A DNA stretch of 64,000 bases from Tenacibaculum jejuense (GTDB taxonomy: Bacteria; Bacteroidota; Bacteroidia; Flavobacteriales; Flavobacteriaceae): assembly GCF_900198195.1 (NCBI RefSeq), contig NZ_LT899436.1, positions 4,058,001-4,122,000 on the forward strand, in the 5' to 3' direction. This document shows, one piece after another, positions 18,513 to 26,695 of this stretch. Below the pieces are notes generated by a model. The model worked only from the letters and a program-made list of their open reading frames with translations, searched no databases and was not told the origin of the DNA. The first letter of the stretch is position 1. The number at the start of each line of letters is the position of its first letter. The translations under genes were made by a program, and so were the position numbers.

Positions 18513-18851
18513 CTCTTTGTCTGCATAATTTTCTACGACAAAATCTCCCCATTGCGCTATTGACTCTAAAATTGGAATTAATGTTTTTCCAAATTCCGTT
18601 AGCGAATATTCAACTTTTAATGGTGGTTTTGTAGAAAAAACTTCTCTCTTAATTACACCATCGTCTTGTAATTGCTGTAACTGTAAGCTTAATGTTCTTT
18701 CTGTTACTGTTCCCATTTTCTTTCGTAATTCACTATATCTTAACTTTCCTTCAATTAAATAAAATAAGATTACAGTTTTCCATTTCCCTCCTATTATTCC
18801 CATGGTAACACTTGTACAACATGGGTATTTCTTTCCTTTTATTGAATACAT
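18501..18851 (-). CDS. HxlR-family transcriptional regulator
   Basis: 116 residues, a winged-helix HxlR protein with the family's conserved core: a Cys near the N-terminus (YPCCTSVTMGIIGGKWK), LRYSELRKKMGTVTERTLSLQLQQL, and VEYSLTEFGKTL. HxlR regulators often sense electrophiles or redox state through the N-terminal Cys. It is divergent from a nitroreductase gene, across a gap containing a 17-bp palindrome, the typical arrangement for a regulator and its target. Confidence 0.93.
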   Translation of the reverse strand: MYSIKGKKYPCCTSVTMGIIGGKWKTVILFYLIEGKLRYSELRKKMGTVTERTLSLQLQQLQDDGVIKREVFSTKPPLKVEYSLTEFGKTLIPILESIAQWGDFVVENYADKEQTA

Positions 18852-18908
18852 ATATAAAAAATTAAACTATACTTTTTGACCGTTATTGTTTGAATGCAAA
18901 ACTATAAA

Positions 18909-18935
18909 TATTTTTGTAACTATAATTTTTATAGT
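18909..18935. promoter_or_regulatory. Nitroreductase promoter and HxlR operator candidate
   Basis: TATTTTTG (18909-18916) is a -7 element for the nitroreductase gene. Immediately downstream, ACTATAATTTTTATAGT (18919-18935) is a perfect 7-bp inverted repeat with a TTT centre, placed over the expected transcription start. Two further ACTATA half-sites lie near 18866 and 18901. Repression by the divergent HxlR protein is inferred. Confidence 0.6.
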
Positions 18936-18946
18936 AAAAAATAATT

Positions 18947-19621
18947 ATGAGTATCAATAACATATCTAAAGAAGACATTATAAACGCTTTTAAATACAGA
19001 CACGCAACCAAAGAGTTTGATCCTGAGAAAGAACTAACAGAAGAAGAAATCAATTTCATTCTTCAAACAGCTAACTTGTCTCCAAGTTCTTTTGGTTTCG
19101 AACCTTGGCATTTTATTGTAGTACAAGACCAAGAATTAAGAGAACTGCTTAAACCTGTTGCTTGGGGAGCTCCATTAAAACTTGATACTGCTAGTCACTT
19201 TGTATTAGGACTTAGCATGAAAGCTCCTATGACAAAATGGGATAGTGATTACATTATGAGAATGATGAAAGATGTAAAACAATTCCCTGAGGATGTTGTT
19301 GAAATGTATTCTAAATTTTACAGAGAATTTCAAGAAAGAGATTTCAATTTAGATACCGATAAGAAGTTATTTGATTGGGCTTCTAAACAAACCTACATCG
19401 CTTTAGGAAATATGATGACTTCAGCTGCTTTAGTGGGAATAGATAGTTGTCCAATAGAAGGGTTTCATCAAGAAAAAGTAGAGAAACTTTTACAAGAAAA
19501 ATTTGATGTAGATACCGAAAAATATGGTTTATCGTATATGGTTGCTTTTGGATATAGAAAACAAGAACCAGCACATCCAAAATCGAGAAGAGATTTTGAT
19601 GAAATTGTAACCTGGAAATAA
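18947..19621 (+). CDS. NAD(P)H-dependent nitroreductase family oxidoreductase
   Basis: 224 residues of the FMN-dependent nitroreductase fold (NfsB/Nfr type). Conserved features: KYRHATKEFD near the N-terminus with the FMN-binding Arg, LSPSSFGFEPWHF (about 46-58), and a C-terminal YMVAFGYRKQEP. Such enzymes reduce quinones, nitro compounds or flavins using NAD(P)H. It is divergent from HxlR and probably controlled by it. Confidence 0.92.
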   Translation: MSINNISKEDIINAFKYRHATKEFDPEKELTEEEINFILQTANLSPSSFGFEPWHFIVVQDQELRELLKPVAWGAPLKLDTASHFVLGLSMKAPMTKWDSDYIMRMMKDVKQFPEDVVEMYSKFYREFQERDFNLDTDKKLFDWASKQTYIALGNMMTSAALVGIDSCPIEGFHQEKVEKLLQEKFDVDTEKYGLSYMVAFGYRKQEPAHPKSRRDFDEIVTWK

Positions 19622-19733
19622 GATAACACCTGTAAGTCATCATTATCTTATTGAAGAAAAAGATGATTTTAGCTTAATTATAAAATCACAACAGATCTTA
19701 GTTTGTTAAGGTCTATTATCTAACTAAAGTACA

Positions 19734-20540
19734 ATGAAAAAAAATATATTTATTACTGGAAGTACAGATGGTATTGGTAAACTTACTGCTGAAAAACTAG
19801 CTAATGAAGGACATATTATTTACATTCATGGTAGAAATTCTACTAAAGTTTTAAATACAGTTGAAGAATTAAAACAAACAACTAACAATAAGAATATTTT
19901 TGGCTATACTGCTGATTTTTCAGCTTTAAATGATGTTATAGATCTTAGTAAAAAATTACTAAAAGAAATAGACCACATTGATGTTTTAATTAATAATGCA
20001 GGTGTATTTAAAAGTCCTGTTCAAAAAAATGATACTGGTTTAGACGTTAGATTTGCAGTAAATTATTTTGCTCCGTATGTTTTTACACAACAATTAATTC
20101 CTCTTCTTAAAAAAAGTAGTTATCCTAGAGTTATTAATTTAAGTTCTGCAGCTCAGTCGTCTGTAGATTTAAATGCATTAGAAGGAAAAGTAGATTTAAC
20201 AGCTCAACAAGTATACGCTCAAAGTAAATTAGCTTTAACAATGTGGAGTTTTGCTTTTGCGAAAGCGAATAAAGAAATTATTACAATTGCAGTAAACCCA
20301 GGTTCTTTATTAAATACGAAAATGGTAAAAGAAGCATATGGAAATCATTGGTCTTCTGCAAATAAAGGTGCATCTATTCTTTACGAATTAGCTACTTCAG
20401 AAGAATTTAAAAATAAATCTGGTTCTTATTTTGATAATGATAGTGGAAATTTTGCAAACGCACATCCAGATGCTTATGAAAGTGTAAAAATAGAATCGTT
20501 ACTTTCTACAACAGAAAAGATACTAGATCAAATTATTTAA
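19734..20540 (+). CDS. Short-chain dehydrogenase/reductase
   Basis: 268 residues. The SDR fingerprint is present: GSTDGIGKL cofactor loop (about 8-16), NNAG (about 88-91) and YAQSK catalytic Tyr/Lys, plus the post-catalytic NPGSLLNTKM. The pattern resembles retinol dehydrogenase-like SDRs, usually NADP-dependent. It follows the nitroreductase gene by 112 nt, convergent with trmN6. Substrate unknown. Confidence 0.9.
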   Translation: MKKNIFITGSTDGIGKLTAEKLANEGHIIYIHGRNSTKVLNTVEELKQTTNNKNIFGYTADFSALNDVIDLSKKLLKEIDHIDVLINNAGVFKSPVQKNDTGLDVRFAVNYFAPYVFTQQLIPLLKKSSYPRVINLSSAAQSSVDLNALEGKVDLTAQQVYAQSKLALTMWSFAFAKANKEIITIAVNPGSLLNTKMVKEAYGNHWSSANKGASILYELATSEEFKNKSGSYFDNDSGNFANAHPDAYESVKIESLLSTTEKILDQII

Positions 20541-20551
20541 AAAAATGTGAA

Positions 20552-21274
20552 CTACATTTTTAAATAAAAATCTTTAGTTAGATCAATATAGGCATCAGTA
20601 TACTGGTGCCTTTCTTTTTCTATTACAAGTTCTTCTTCAACTAATTCTTTATCTTCAAACGAAAATGCTAATAAACTTCTTTTCAATTCAGAATTAACGT
20701 TACCTCTCACCCTACAAATTCTATTTACCAAAAGTTTGTGTTCTTTTGCCAAATCAACAAAACTCTTTTCTTCTTCAAATGGAATTATTACATTAAATTC
20801 TCCTGTTTCACTTAATAATACTGAAACCCCTTTGATTAATTCTTCAAAAGATAATGCCGTATTTGTAAACCTAGCCTTATTTCTTGATTCATCTTCAGAA
20901 AGAAACTCAGCATTATAAAAAGGAGGATTAGAAATGATTACATCATAAGTTTCTTCATCTTCTTGCATTTCATCTGCAAACTCCTGAAAAGATGCATGGT
21001 AACAAAACAAACGATCTCCCCAATCTGAGCGTTCAAAATTTTCTACAGATTGTTCGTAAGCAGCTTCATCAATCTCGATAGCATCTATAGTCATTGCATC
21101 TGTTCTTTGTGCTAACATCAGCGCGATTACTCCTGTACCAGAACCAACATCTAAAATTGAATCTGGATAAAAATTAATATCGCTCCACGCACCTAATAAC
21201 ACAGCATCTGTACCAATTTTCATCGCTGCTTTATCTTGATGAACTGTAAACTCTTTAAATTTGAATGGTTTCAT
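20552..21274 (-). CDS. trmN6: tRNA1(Val) (adenine(37)-N6)-methyltransferase
   Basis: 240 residues. A class I SAM-dependent methyltransferase with the SAM loop LDVGSGTGVIALML and the adenine-N6 catalytic motif SNPPFYN, in the size and N-terminal pattern (FKFKEFTVHQDKAAMKIGTDAVLLGAW) of YfiC/TrmN6. It methylates A37 of tRNA-Val. Its ATG overlaps by one base the stop of a 43-codon gene (TAATG), and the upstream genes continue to mnmD, so it is the last gene of a tRNA-modification operon. Confidence 0.92.
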   Translation of the reverse strand: MKPFKFKEFTVHQDKAAMKIGTDAVLLGAWSDINFYPDSILDVGSGTGVIALMLAQRTDAMTIDAIEIDEAAYEQSVENFERSDWGDRLFCYHASFQEFADEMQEDEETYDVIISNPPFYNAEFLSEDESRNKARFTNTALSFEELIKGVSVLLSETGEFNVIIPFEEEKSFVDLAKEHKLLVNRICRVRGNVNSELKRSLLAFSFEDKELVEEELVIEKERHQYTDAYIDLTKDFYLKM

Positions 21275-21405
21275 TATAGAATTCGAGATAAGATTTTATC
21301 TGCATTAAAAAACAAGTATAATGCTAAAGCTAAAAGTACTACTAAAAACAACCCTCTTTTGGAATTTGTTCTTTTTCTATTACCAAATCGTTTTTGAAAC
21401 TTCAT
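21274..21405 (-). CDS. 43-residue single-pass membrane protein
   Basis: A 43-codon frame starting at ATG 21405. The N-terminal 17 residues are strongly basic (MKFQKRFGNRKRTNSKRG), followed by one hydrophobic helix (LFLVVLLALALYLFF) and a short tail, so a type II single-pass inner-membrane protein is predicted. It fits exactly between its neighbours: 1 nt after the stop of the 21407-22231 gene and overlapping the trmN6 start by 1 base. That packing and the clean topology make it a real gene. Function unknown. Confidence 0.8.
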   Translation of the reverse strand: MKFQKRFGNRKRTNSKRGLFLVVLLALALYLFFNADKILSRIL

Positions 21406-21406
21406 T

Positions 21407-22231
21407 TTATCTTATTAAATCTTTAAAAAATAATCTCCAATCTTTTCTTCTGTAGGAAGCTGCAAGATACTTTATTGTTTTATATTCTTTAGTTGTAATT
21501 ACTAACTTTTCTGCATAAACATCACTTTGATAATGTTCAAGGCTTAAATTTAGAATATTAGTTAAACTGTATTTTTTCTTATACCAGAAATACATATGAT
21601 TTTGAACGATCAAACAATTATTTTCAATTGAAAAGTAAAAAAAGAATACACCTGTAAAACAGAAACAAACAAGACAAATTACACCTATAAATTGCCCTTG
21701 AAAACTATTTGATTTAATTACCAACAAAAGACCATAGAATACGATCAAAGCAACTACAAGACTAAAATGATTGACAATAGATCCTAAAACTCTTCTATTA
21801 CTTGGATTTTTAAAAATCTTACTTTTTCTATCTTTAGTCCTTATTTTTTTCTCTAAAATCTTTTTAATTTTCCAAAGATCTACATAAATATTTTCATCAA
21901 GAAAAAGTGATTCTTTAGTTACAAAATCAACTTTCATAACTCCATTTCCTTCAATAGAATTTAAGTGGATTTTTTGAATATCTTTTACCCAATACATTTC
22001 TTTTTTAGAGCGTTTGACTAAAATTAATCTGTTATGATCTGCATAGATATAATTGAAGTGTTTTCTGACCGCAAATATCAAAATCATGATAGCTGTAGCA
22101 AATAAAAACACTACTCCTAGAATATCATCTACATTGAAGTCTTTGAGTAAAAATACTCCGATACTAAAAAAGAAAAATGAAATCGCTACATAAAGAACTA
22201 TCATCTTTATGTTGAACTTTGTCTTAGCCAC
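21407..22231 (-). CDS. Four-helix membrane protein with PH-like repeats, unknown
   Basis: 274 residues beginning with GTG at 22231, 5 nt after the mnmD stop. Two hydrophobic pairs (about residues 9-50 and 153-200) are each followed by a strand-rich segment (YIYADHNRLILVKRSKKEMYW and FYFSIENNCLIVQNHMYFW), so the protein appears to be an internal duplication of a two-helix plus PH-like unit. No family recognised. It lies within the mnmD-trmN6 operon. Confidence 0.75.
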   Translation of the reverse strand: MAKTKFNIKMIVLYVAISFFFFSIGVFLLKDFNVDDILGVVFLFATAIMILIFAVRKHFNYIYADHNRLILVKRSKKEMYWVKDIQKIHLNSIEGNGVMKVDFVTKESLFLDENIYVDLWKIKKILEKKIRTKDRKSKIFKNPSNRRVLGSIVNHFSLVVALIVFYGLLLVIKSNSFQGQFIGVICLVCFCFTGVFFFYFSIENNCLIVQNHMYFWYKKKYSLTNILNLSLEHYQSDVYAEKLVITTKEYKTIKYLAASYRRKDWRLFFKDLIR

Positions 22232-22236
22232 AAAAA

Positions 22237-22890
22237 TTATTTCTTTATTGCTCTTAACATTTCTCTTTTTCCTGGAGGACCAGGTAATCGTTCTACAGTA
22301 AAACCAACAGATTCCATAGCTCTTCTTACACTTCCTTTTGCAGAATAAGTTACTAAAACTCCTTCTTTTTTTGTTGCTTTATACATTTTTTCAAAGATAG
22401 TTTCAGACCATAATTCAGGCTGAACTCTTGCTCCAAAAGCATCAAAATAAACTAAATCAAAAGCATTTTCATCATCAATATCTTGAAAAAACTGTTCGCG
22501 TTTGGTTAGTGAGAAATCTGAATCGATTTCATTTTTTACTTCCCAAGCTAGCTCATGAATTAATTGAAACTTTTCTGTTTTTTCTTCTGCTTTCAGCTCT
22601 TTTACATAATTCAATTTACTCACCTCTTCTTTAGCTACAGGATAAGCTTCTACTCCAACATAATTGATCTTTGCTGTGTGTTCTAAATAAGTAATAAAGC
22701 AATTTAAACCTGTACCAAAGCCAATTTCTAAAATAGAAATTGGCTTTGCCTTGAATAATTCTAATCCATTCTTTACAAACACATGATACGCTTCTTGTAT
22801 AGCACCATGCTTTGAATGGTATTGTTCATTCCAATCAGGTAAATGGATGGTTGTTGAACCATCCGAAGTAATAATAATTTCTCTCTTCAA
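22237..22890 (-). CDS. mnmD: tRNA 5-methylaminomethyl-2-thiouridine methyltransferase (MnmD)
   Basis: 217 residues, the stand-alone methyltransferase domain (DUF752-type) of the MnmC bifunctional enzyme, which methylates nm5s2U34 to mnm5s2U34 in the anticodon wobble position. Features: SAM loop ILEIGFGTGLNCFIT, the family motif LVYFDAFGARVQPELW and VTYSAKGSVRRAME near the C-terminus. The FAD-dependent MnmC oxidase domain is absent, as in other stand-alone versions. The start is TTG at 22890, 2 nt after the DUF4920 stop; no ATG is available. Confidence 0.92.
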   Translation of the reverse strand: MKREIIITSDGSTTIHLPDWNEQYHSKHGAIQEAYHVFVKNGLELFKAKPISILEIGFGTGLNCFITYLEHTAKINYVGVEAYPVAKEEVSKLNYVKELKAEEKTEKFQLIHELAWEVKNEIDSDFSLTKREQFFQDIDDENAFDLVYFDAFGARVQPELWSETIFEKMYKATKKEGVLVTYSAKGSVRRAMESVGFTVERLPGPPGKREMLRAIKK

Positions 22891-22892
22891 GT

Positions 22893-23411
22893 TTACTTTA
22901 ATAATACACCGTGGGCTAAGAATGCCATTTCTTGCTTAGGTTCTGTAATTTTTTCAATCTCTTCTTTAGATTTTCCAGCATCTTCTGCATAGTGACGTAA
23001 TTCATCTACTGGTGTAATTTTTACAAATGCTTTTCCTTCAACAATCACATCTTTACCTTGACTATCTGAAGGCATAAAAAATCCATAATCTTTAAAACGT
23101 ACCATAATCTCTTCTTCCTGAGATAATGGTAATTTCATCCAACATCCTTTTTTAGAACATACTTCATTGATCTTAGAAGCAAACTTGATAGTTACTGTAT
23201 CTCCTACTTTTAAATCTTGATATTTTTTTAAAGCTTCTTCTGAAGTTGAAGCTCCTTCTGATGAAATTTTTTCACCAAATGAAGCATATTCACTTTTCTT
23301 CTTTTCAACAGTTACTTCTTTTTCAACTTCTTTAGAAGTTTCTTTTTTTTCTGTTTTACAAGATGTTAACAATAAAGTCGCGCTAAAAAAAGCAATAATT
23401 AAGTTTCTCAT
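22893..23411 (-). CDS. DUF4920 lipoprotein
   Basis: 172 residues. Lipobox TLLLTSCKT gives a lipidated Cys, followed by a Glu/Lys-rich linker (about residues 20-40) and a domain with the DUF4920 pattern: ASFGEKISSEG, NEVCSKKGCWMKLP (two Cys), RFKDYGFFMP and VIVEGKA. Function of the family is unknown. A TATCTTTG -7 element lies at 23446-23439 on the minus strand; the gene heads the operon with mnmD. Confidence 0.85.
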   Translation of the reverse strand: MRNLIIAFFSATLLLTSCKTEKKETSKEVEKEVTVEKKKSEYASFGEKISSEGASTSEEALKKYQDLKVGDTVTIKFASKINEVCSKKGCWMKLPLSQEEEIMVRFKDYGFFMPSDSQGKDVIVEGKAFVKITPVDELRHYAEDAGKSKEEIEKITEPKQEMAFLAHGVLLK

Positions 23412-23438
23412 TTACAATAATTTGAACATAGTTTAATG

Positions 23439-23446
23439 CAAAGATA
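23439..23446 (-). promoter_or_regulatory. Promoter -7 element of the DUF4920-mnmD-trmN6 operon
   Basis: TATCTTTG on the minus strand, 28 nt upstream of the DUF4920 start. Confidence 0.5.
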
Positions 23447-23529
23447 CAATTTTGAGTATTTTTTCCTTTCCTGAATTAGAATTTAAGTGCGCTCTATTTT
23501 GTAATTTAGCGTACCTAAAAATTTATTTT

Positions 23530-24594
23530 ATGAGCTCTTCTTCAAACATTAAAGTTACCCCAATACAAAATTCTAAAATTGATAGTGTAGATTTTAATAA
23601 TTTATCTTTTGGTACTGTCTTTACAGACTATATGTTTGAATGCGAATATAAAGACGGAGAATGGCAAACTCCAGAAATAAAACCTTATGGTAATATTTCT
23701 GTTGCTCCATCTGCGAGAGTATTTCATTATGGGCAAGCTGTTTTTGAAGGTATGAAAGCCTACAAAGATGAAAATGATGATATCTTTTTATTTAGACCAG
23801 AGGAAAATTTCAAACGAATTAATAAGTCTTCTAGCCGTTTAGCTATTCCAGAATTCCCAAAAGAATATTTCATGGATGGCTTAGCTCAGTTATTAAACTT
23901 AGAAAAAGATTGGATTAAAAAAGGAAAAGGGAACTCTATGTATATTCGTCCTTTTGTAATTGCAACACAGCCAGCTATTTCTGCTTCTCCAGCTAATGAA
24001 TATAAATTTATGATTATACTTTCTCCTGCTCAAGCGTATTATGCAGGTGAAGTTCGTGTTTTAATTGCTGAAGAATATAGTAGAGCTGCTGATGGTGGAG
24101 TTGGTTTTGCTAAAGCTGCTGGAAATTATGCGGCTCAGTTTTACCCAACAAAATTAGCTCACGAAAAAGGATTCCAGCAAATTATTTGGACAGACGCAAA
24201 TACTCATGAATATTTAGAAGAAGCAGGAACTATGAATGTTTTCTTTAGAATTAATGATAAACTAGTTACCGCGCCTAACAATGACCGTATTTTAGACGGA
24301 ATTACACGTAAATCTGTAATTCAGCTAGCTCAAGATAATAATATAGAAGTTGAAGTTCGAAGAGTTTCTGTAGCTGAAATTAAAGAAGCAGCTAACAACA
24401 ACACTTTATTAGAAATTTTTGGAACTGGTACTGCAACGGTAATAAACCCGATTATTGGTTTTAGCCATAAAGGAGCATCTTACGATTTGCCTAAAATTGA
24501 AAATTCTTATGCTTCACTTTTTAAAGAAAAGCTAACTAACATTCAATACAACCTTGCTGACGATCCTCATAACTGGAGATTAAAAATCAGTTAA
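23530..24594 (+). CDS. ilvE: Branched-chain amino acid aminotransferase
   Basis: 354 residues from the ATG at 23530; the frame extends to 23452 but that part reads as promoter/leader sequence. A class IV PLP-dependent aminotransferase, with the catalytic Lys in AKAAGNYAA and the typical YMFECEYKDGEW, HYGQAVFEGMKAY and LEEAGTMNVFF motifs of the IlvE type. It transfers amino groups between Leu/Ile/Val and 2-oxoglutarate. It is divergent from the DUF4920 operon. Confidence 0.94.
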   Translation: MSSSSNIKVTPIQNSKIDSVDFNNLSFGTVFTDYMFECEYKDGEWQTPEIKPYGNISVAPSARVFHYGQAVFEGMKAYKDENDDIFLFRPEENFKRINKSSSRLAIPEFPKEYFMDGLAQLLNLEKDWIKKGKGNSMYIRPFVIATQPAISASPANEYKFMIILSPAQAYYAGEVRVLIAEEYSRAADGGVGFAKAAGNYAAQFYPTKLAHEKGFQQIIWTDANTHEYLEEAGTMNVFFRINDKLVTAPNNDRILDGITRKSVIQLAQDNNIEVEVRRVSVAEIKEAANNNTLLEIFGTGTATVINPIIGFSHKGASYDLPKIENSYASLFKEKLTNIQYNLADDPHNWRLKIS

Positions 24595-24641
24595 TCACTG
24601 ATTATTAAGTAACAATTTTTTAACATTTCCACCGCTTTTCA

Positions 24642-24649
24642 TATATTTG
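24642..24649 (+). promoter_or_regulatory. Promoter -7 element of the redoxin-like gene
   Basis: TATATTTG, 24 nt upstream of the ATG at 24674. Confidence 0.5.
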
Positions 24650-24673
24650 TTATAAAGCATTAGGAATTTTATT

Positions 24674-25591
24674 ATGAAAAATTTAATCATAACAATAGTT
24701 ACAATTGCAGCAGGTTTTGGAATTACTTATTACGTTCTAGATAATGTTTTTGTTTCTCAAACAAACACTAACGTTGCTGTTGTTAATAGCACTCCTGATG
24801 TTAGCCCTGAAATTGAAAATACTTCTGAAAGCGAAGTAAATACTTCTGAAGAAAGTAATGAGATTGACAACGAGATGTTACCGCAAGGTATTGACAAACA
24901 TTTGGCATCTGTAGACAGCTGGAATAACTATTATAATGAAAACATAGATTTATCTAGTAATTTCATTGCTTTAAACACTAAAGGTGAAGAAATTGACAAA
25001 GGAGATTTTCTTTCTAACTTATCGTCTGGAAGCTATGCGCCTATTAAGCTTTTAACAGGTGAAGAAATGTATCAATTATACAATTTGAATGATTCTCAAA
25101 ACGAAATTGGAAAATCAATTAAAGATATATCTACTATTCTTTTTTCTTACTATAACAAGGAAGGAACAAAAATGCCTGAGTTTAATTTTACCGATTTAAA
25201 CGGAACAAAATTTACTACTGAAAATACTCAGGAAAAGATTGTGATCATGAAGTGTTGGTATATAGACGATGAAGCAAGTATTAAAGAATTTAAAGAACTT
25301 AATAGTTTATATGACGAGTATGAAGCTTATGAAGATGTAATATTTTTAAGCTTAGCTTTTGACAACTCTAATAAGTTAAAAAAATTCTTAATTAAAAATG
25401 AATTTAGATATCCTGTAATTCCTAATCAAAAAGATTTTATTGAAAATCAAATGGAAGTTGATCATTTTCCTACGCACTTAATTATCGATGAAGAAGGTTA
25501 CATTGAAAAAATGGTAAGTAGTGTTGAAGAGCTTAAAGAAACATTAAATAAAATGTCTGCACCAGACCTTAGTGAAGAAATGGATCAGTAA
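24674..25591 (+). CDS. Membrane-anchored redoxin-like protein without a CxxC site
   Basis: 305 residues. An N-terminal membrane segment (about 3-22) is followed by a Ser/Thr/Glu-rich linker (about 40-75) and a C-terminal thioredoxin-fold domain (about 165-300) with MPEFNFTDLNGTKF and a cis-Pro candidate in DHFPTHLI. The active-site region reads MKCWYIDDEA, with one Cys and no CxxC pair, so it may be a one-Cys peroxiredoxin-like or non-catalytic TlpA relative. It is the only gene between ilvE and a convergent MazG-like gene. Confidence 0.75.
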   Translation: MKNLIITIVTIAAGFGITYYVLDNVFVSQTNTNVAVVNSTPDVSPEIENTSESEVNTSEESNEIDNEMLPQGIDKHLASVDSWNNYYNENIDLSSNFIALNTKGEEIDKGDFLSNLSSGSYAPIKLLTGEEMYQLYNLNDSQNEIGKSIKDISTILFSYYNKEGTKMPEFNFTDLNGTKFTTENTQEKIVIMKCWYIDDEASIKEFKELNSLYDEYEAYEDVIFLSLAFDNSNKLKKFLIKNEFRYPVIPNQKDFIENQMEVDHFPTHLIIDEEGYIEKMVSSVEELKETLNKMSAPDLSEEMDQ

Positions 25592-25606
25592 GCTCTATAC
25601 TATTGT

Positions 25607-25993
25607 TTATTTGCCTAAAATAGCTTTAATATCTGGCTTAAAATAATTTGGTCCTTTCAGTACTTTGCCGTCTTCTCTGTAAATAGGTTTTCCATCTTCA
25701 CCTAATTTACTCATATTGCTTCGTTGAATTTCATTAAAAACCTCCTCGATTTTATATTGCATTCCATGCTCTATTATTGTCCCACATAAAATATATAACA
25801 TATCTCCTAAGGCATCTGCTGTTTCAACTAAATCATTATTTTGAACAGCTTCTAAATATTCTTCATTTTCTTCTTTCATTAAATTAAAACGAAGTAATTT
25901 TCTATCATCTCCTATATCGACTTTAGGACTTTCATTCATTCCTAAACCAAAAGCTGTATGAAACTCCTTTACTGCTTGAATTTTATCTTTCAT
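25607..25993 (-). CDS. MazG-like nucleotide pyrophosphohydrolase
   Basis: 128 residues of the all-alpha NTP pyrophosphatase superfamily. The metal-binding pattern is visible: EENEEYLEA (about residues 40-48) with ETADALGDMLYI (about 57-68) forming the ExxE...ExxD motif. A conserved FHTAFG segment lies near the N-terminus. These enzymes hydrolyse nucleoside triphosphates or related nucleotides to monophosphates. It lies 19 nt downstream of a HAD hydrolase, probably in one operon. Confidence 0.85.
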   Translation of the reverse strand: MKDKIQAVKEFHTAFGLGMNESPKVDIGDDRKLLRFNLMKEENEEYLEAVQNNDLVETADALGDMLYILCGTIIEHGMQYKIEEVFNEIQRSNMSKLGEDGKPIYREDGKVLKGPNYFKPDIKAILGK

Positions 25994-26012
25994 CTAATTT
26001 GATTCTTGTTTT

Positions 26013-26693
26013 TTAGTTTATTTTAAATATTTCTTCTGCTTTATTCAAATCAAAGCTTGTCCAATCTTCAATATGATATAATACCTTTTGTTTTTTAAAA
26101 TCCTCAACATTTCTTTTATTTACTCCAACAAAATGTAACCCTAAATTCTCTGCTGTAGTAACATCCCACAAACCATCGCCAAAAGATATAATATGATCGA
26201 AATCTGTTACATTATAATATTTCTTTGCTTTATCTATTGCAGAAGAAACAATTCCTTCTCTTGTATAAATTTGATTTGAGGTTTCTAAAACTTCTTCAGA
26301 AAATATTATGCCAGCTTGTTCTAACTTTAATAATGCAGGCTGAAATAATGAGCCTGTAGCAAAACAAACTCCGTAGTTGGTTTCTTTCTCAAAAAAATCT
26401 ACAATCTTTTTTGCTCCTAAAACCTCTTTTGAATCGGGATAAGTAACAAAATGATCTGTCATAACTTTTTCGAAATCTTTAAGTAATTCTAAAGAAAAGT
26501 CTTTTTGAAAAACTCTTTCAAAATTAGTTTTAACTATATAACTATCCGTAGCATTCGCATAGTTTCTCCAATCTGTATCTACATTTTTAATTCCCATATT
26601 ATCCATAGCAAAAAGCAATGAATCTGTATGCTTTTTTTCACTACTTGTTAAAGTATCATCGATATCAAAAACAATTAAATTCTTTTTTTTCAT
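26013..26693 (-). CDS. HAD superfamily hydrolase
   Basis: 226 residues. HAD motif I is VFDIDDTLTSSE with the nucleophilic Asp (about residue 9) and general acid Asp two residues later; motif II is CFATGS, and motif III/IV is SFGDGLWDV. The cap is helical, resembling phosphoglycolate phosphatase-type enzymes. Substrate unknown. It is the middle gene of an SDR-HAD-MazG cluster, with an intergenic gap of 2 nt to the SDR gene. Confidence 0.85.
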   Translation of the reverse strand: MKKKNLIVFDIDDTLTSSEKKHTDSLLFAMDNMGIKNVDTDWRNYANATDSYIVKTNFERVFQKDFSLELLKDFEKVMTDHFVTYPDSKEVLGAKKIVDFFEKETNYGVCFATGSLFQPALLKLEQAGIIFSEEVLETSNQIYTREGIVSSAIDKAKKYYNVTDFDHIISFGDGLWDVTTAENLGLHFVGVNKRNVEDFKKQKVLYHIEDWTSFDLNKAEEIFKIN

Positions 26694-26695
26694 TT

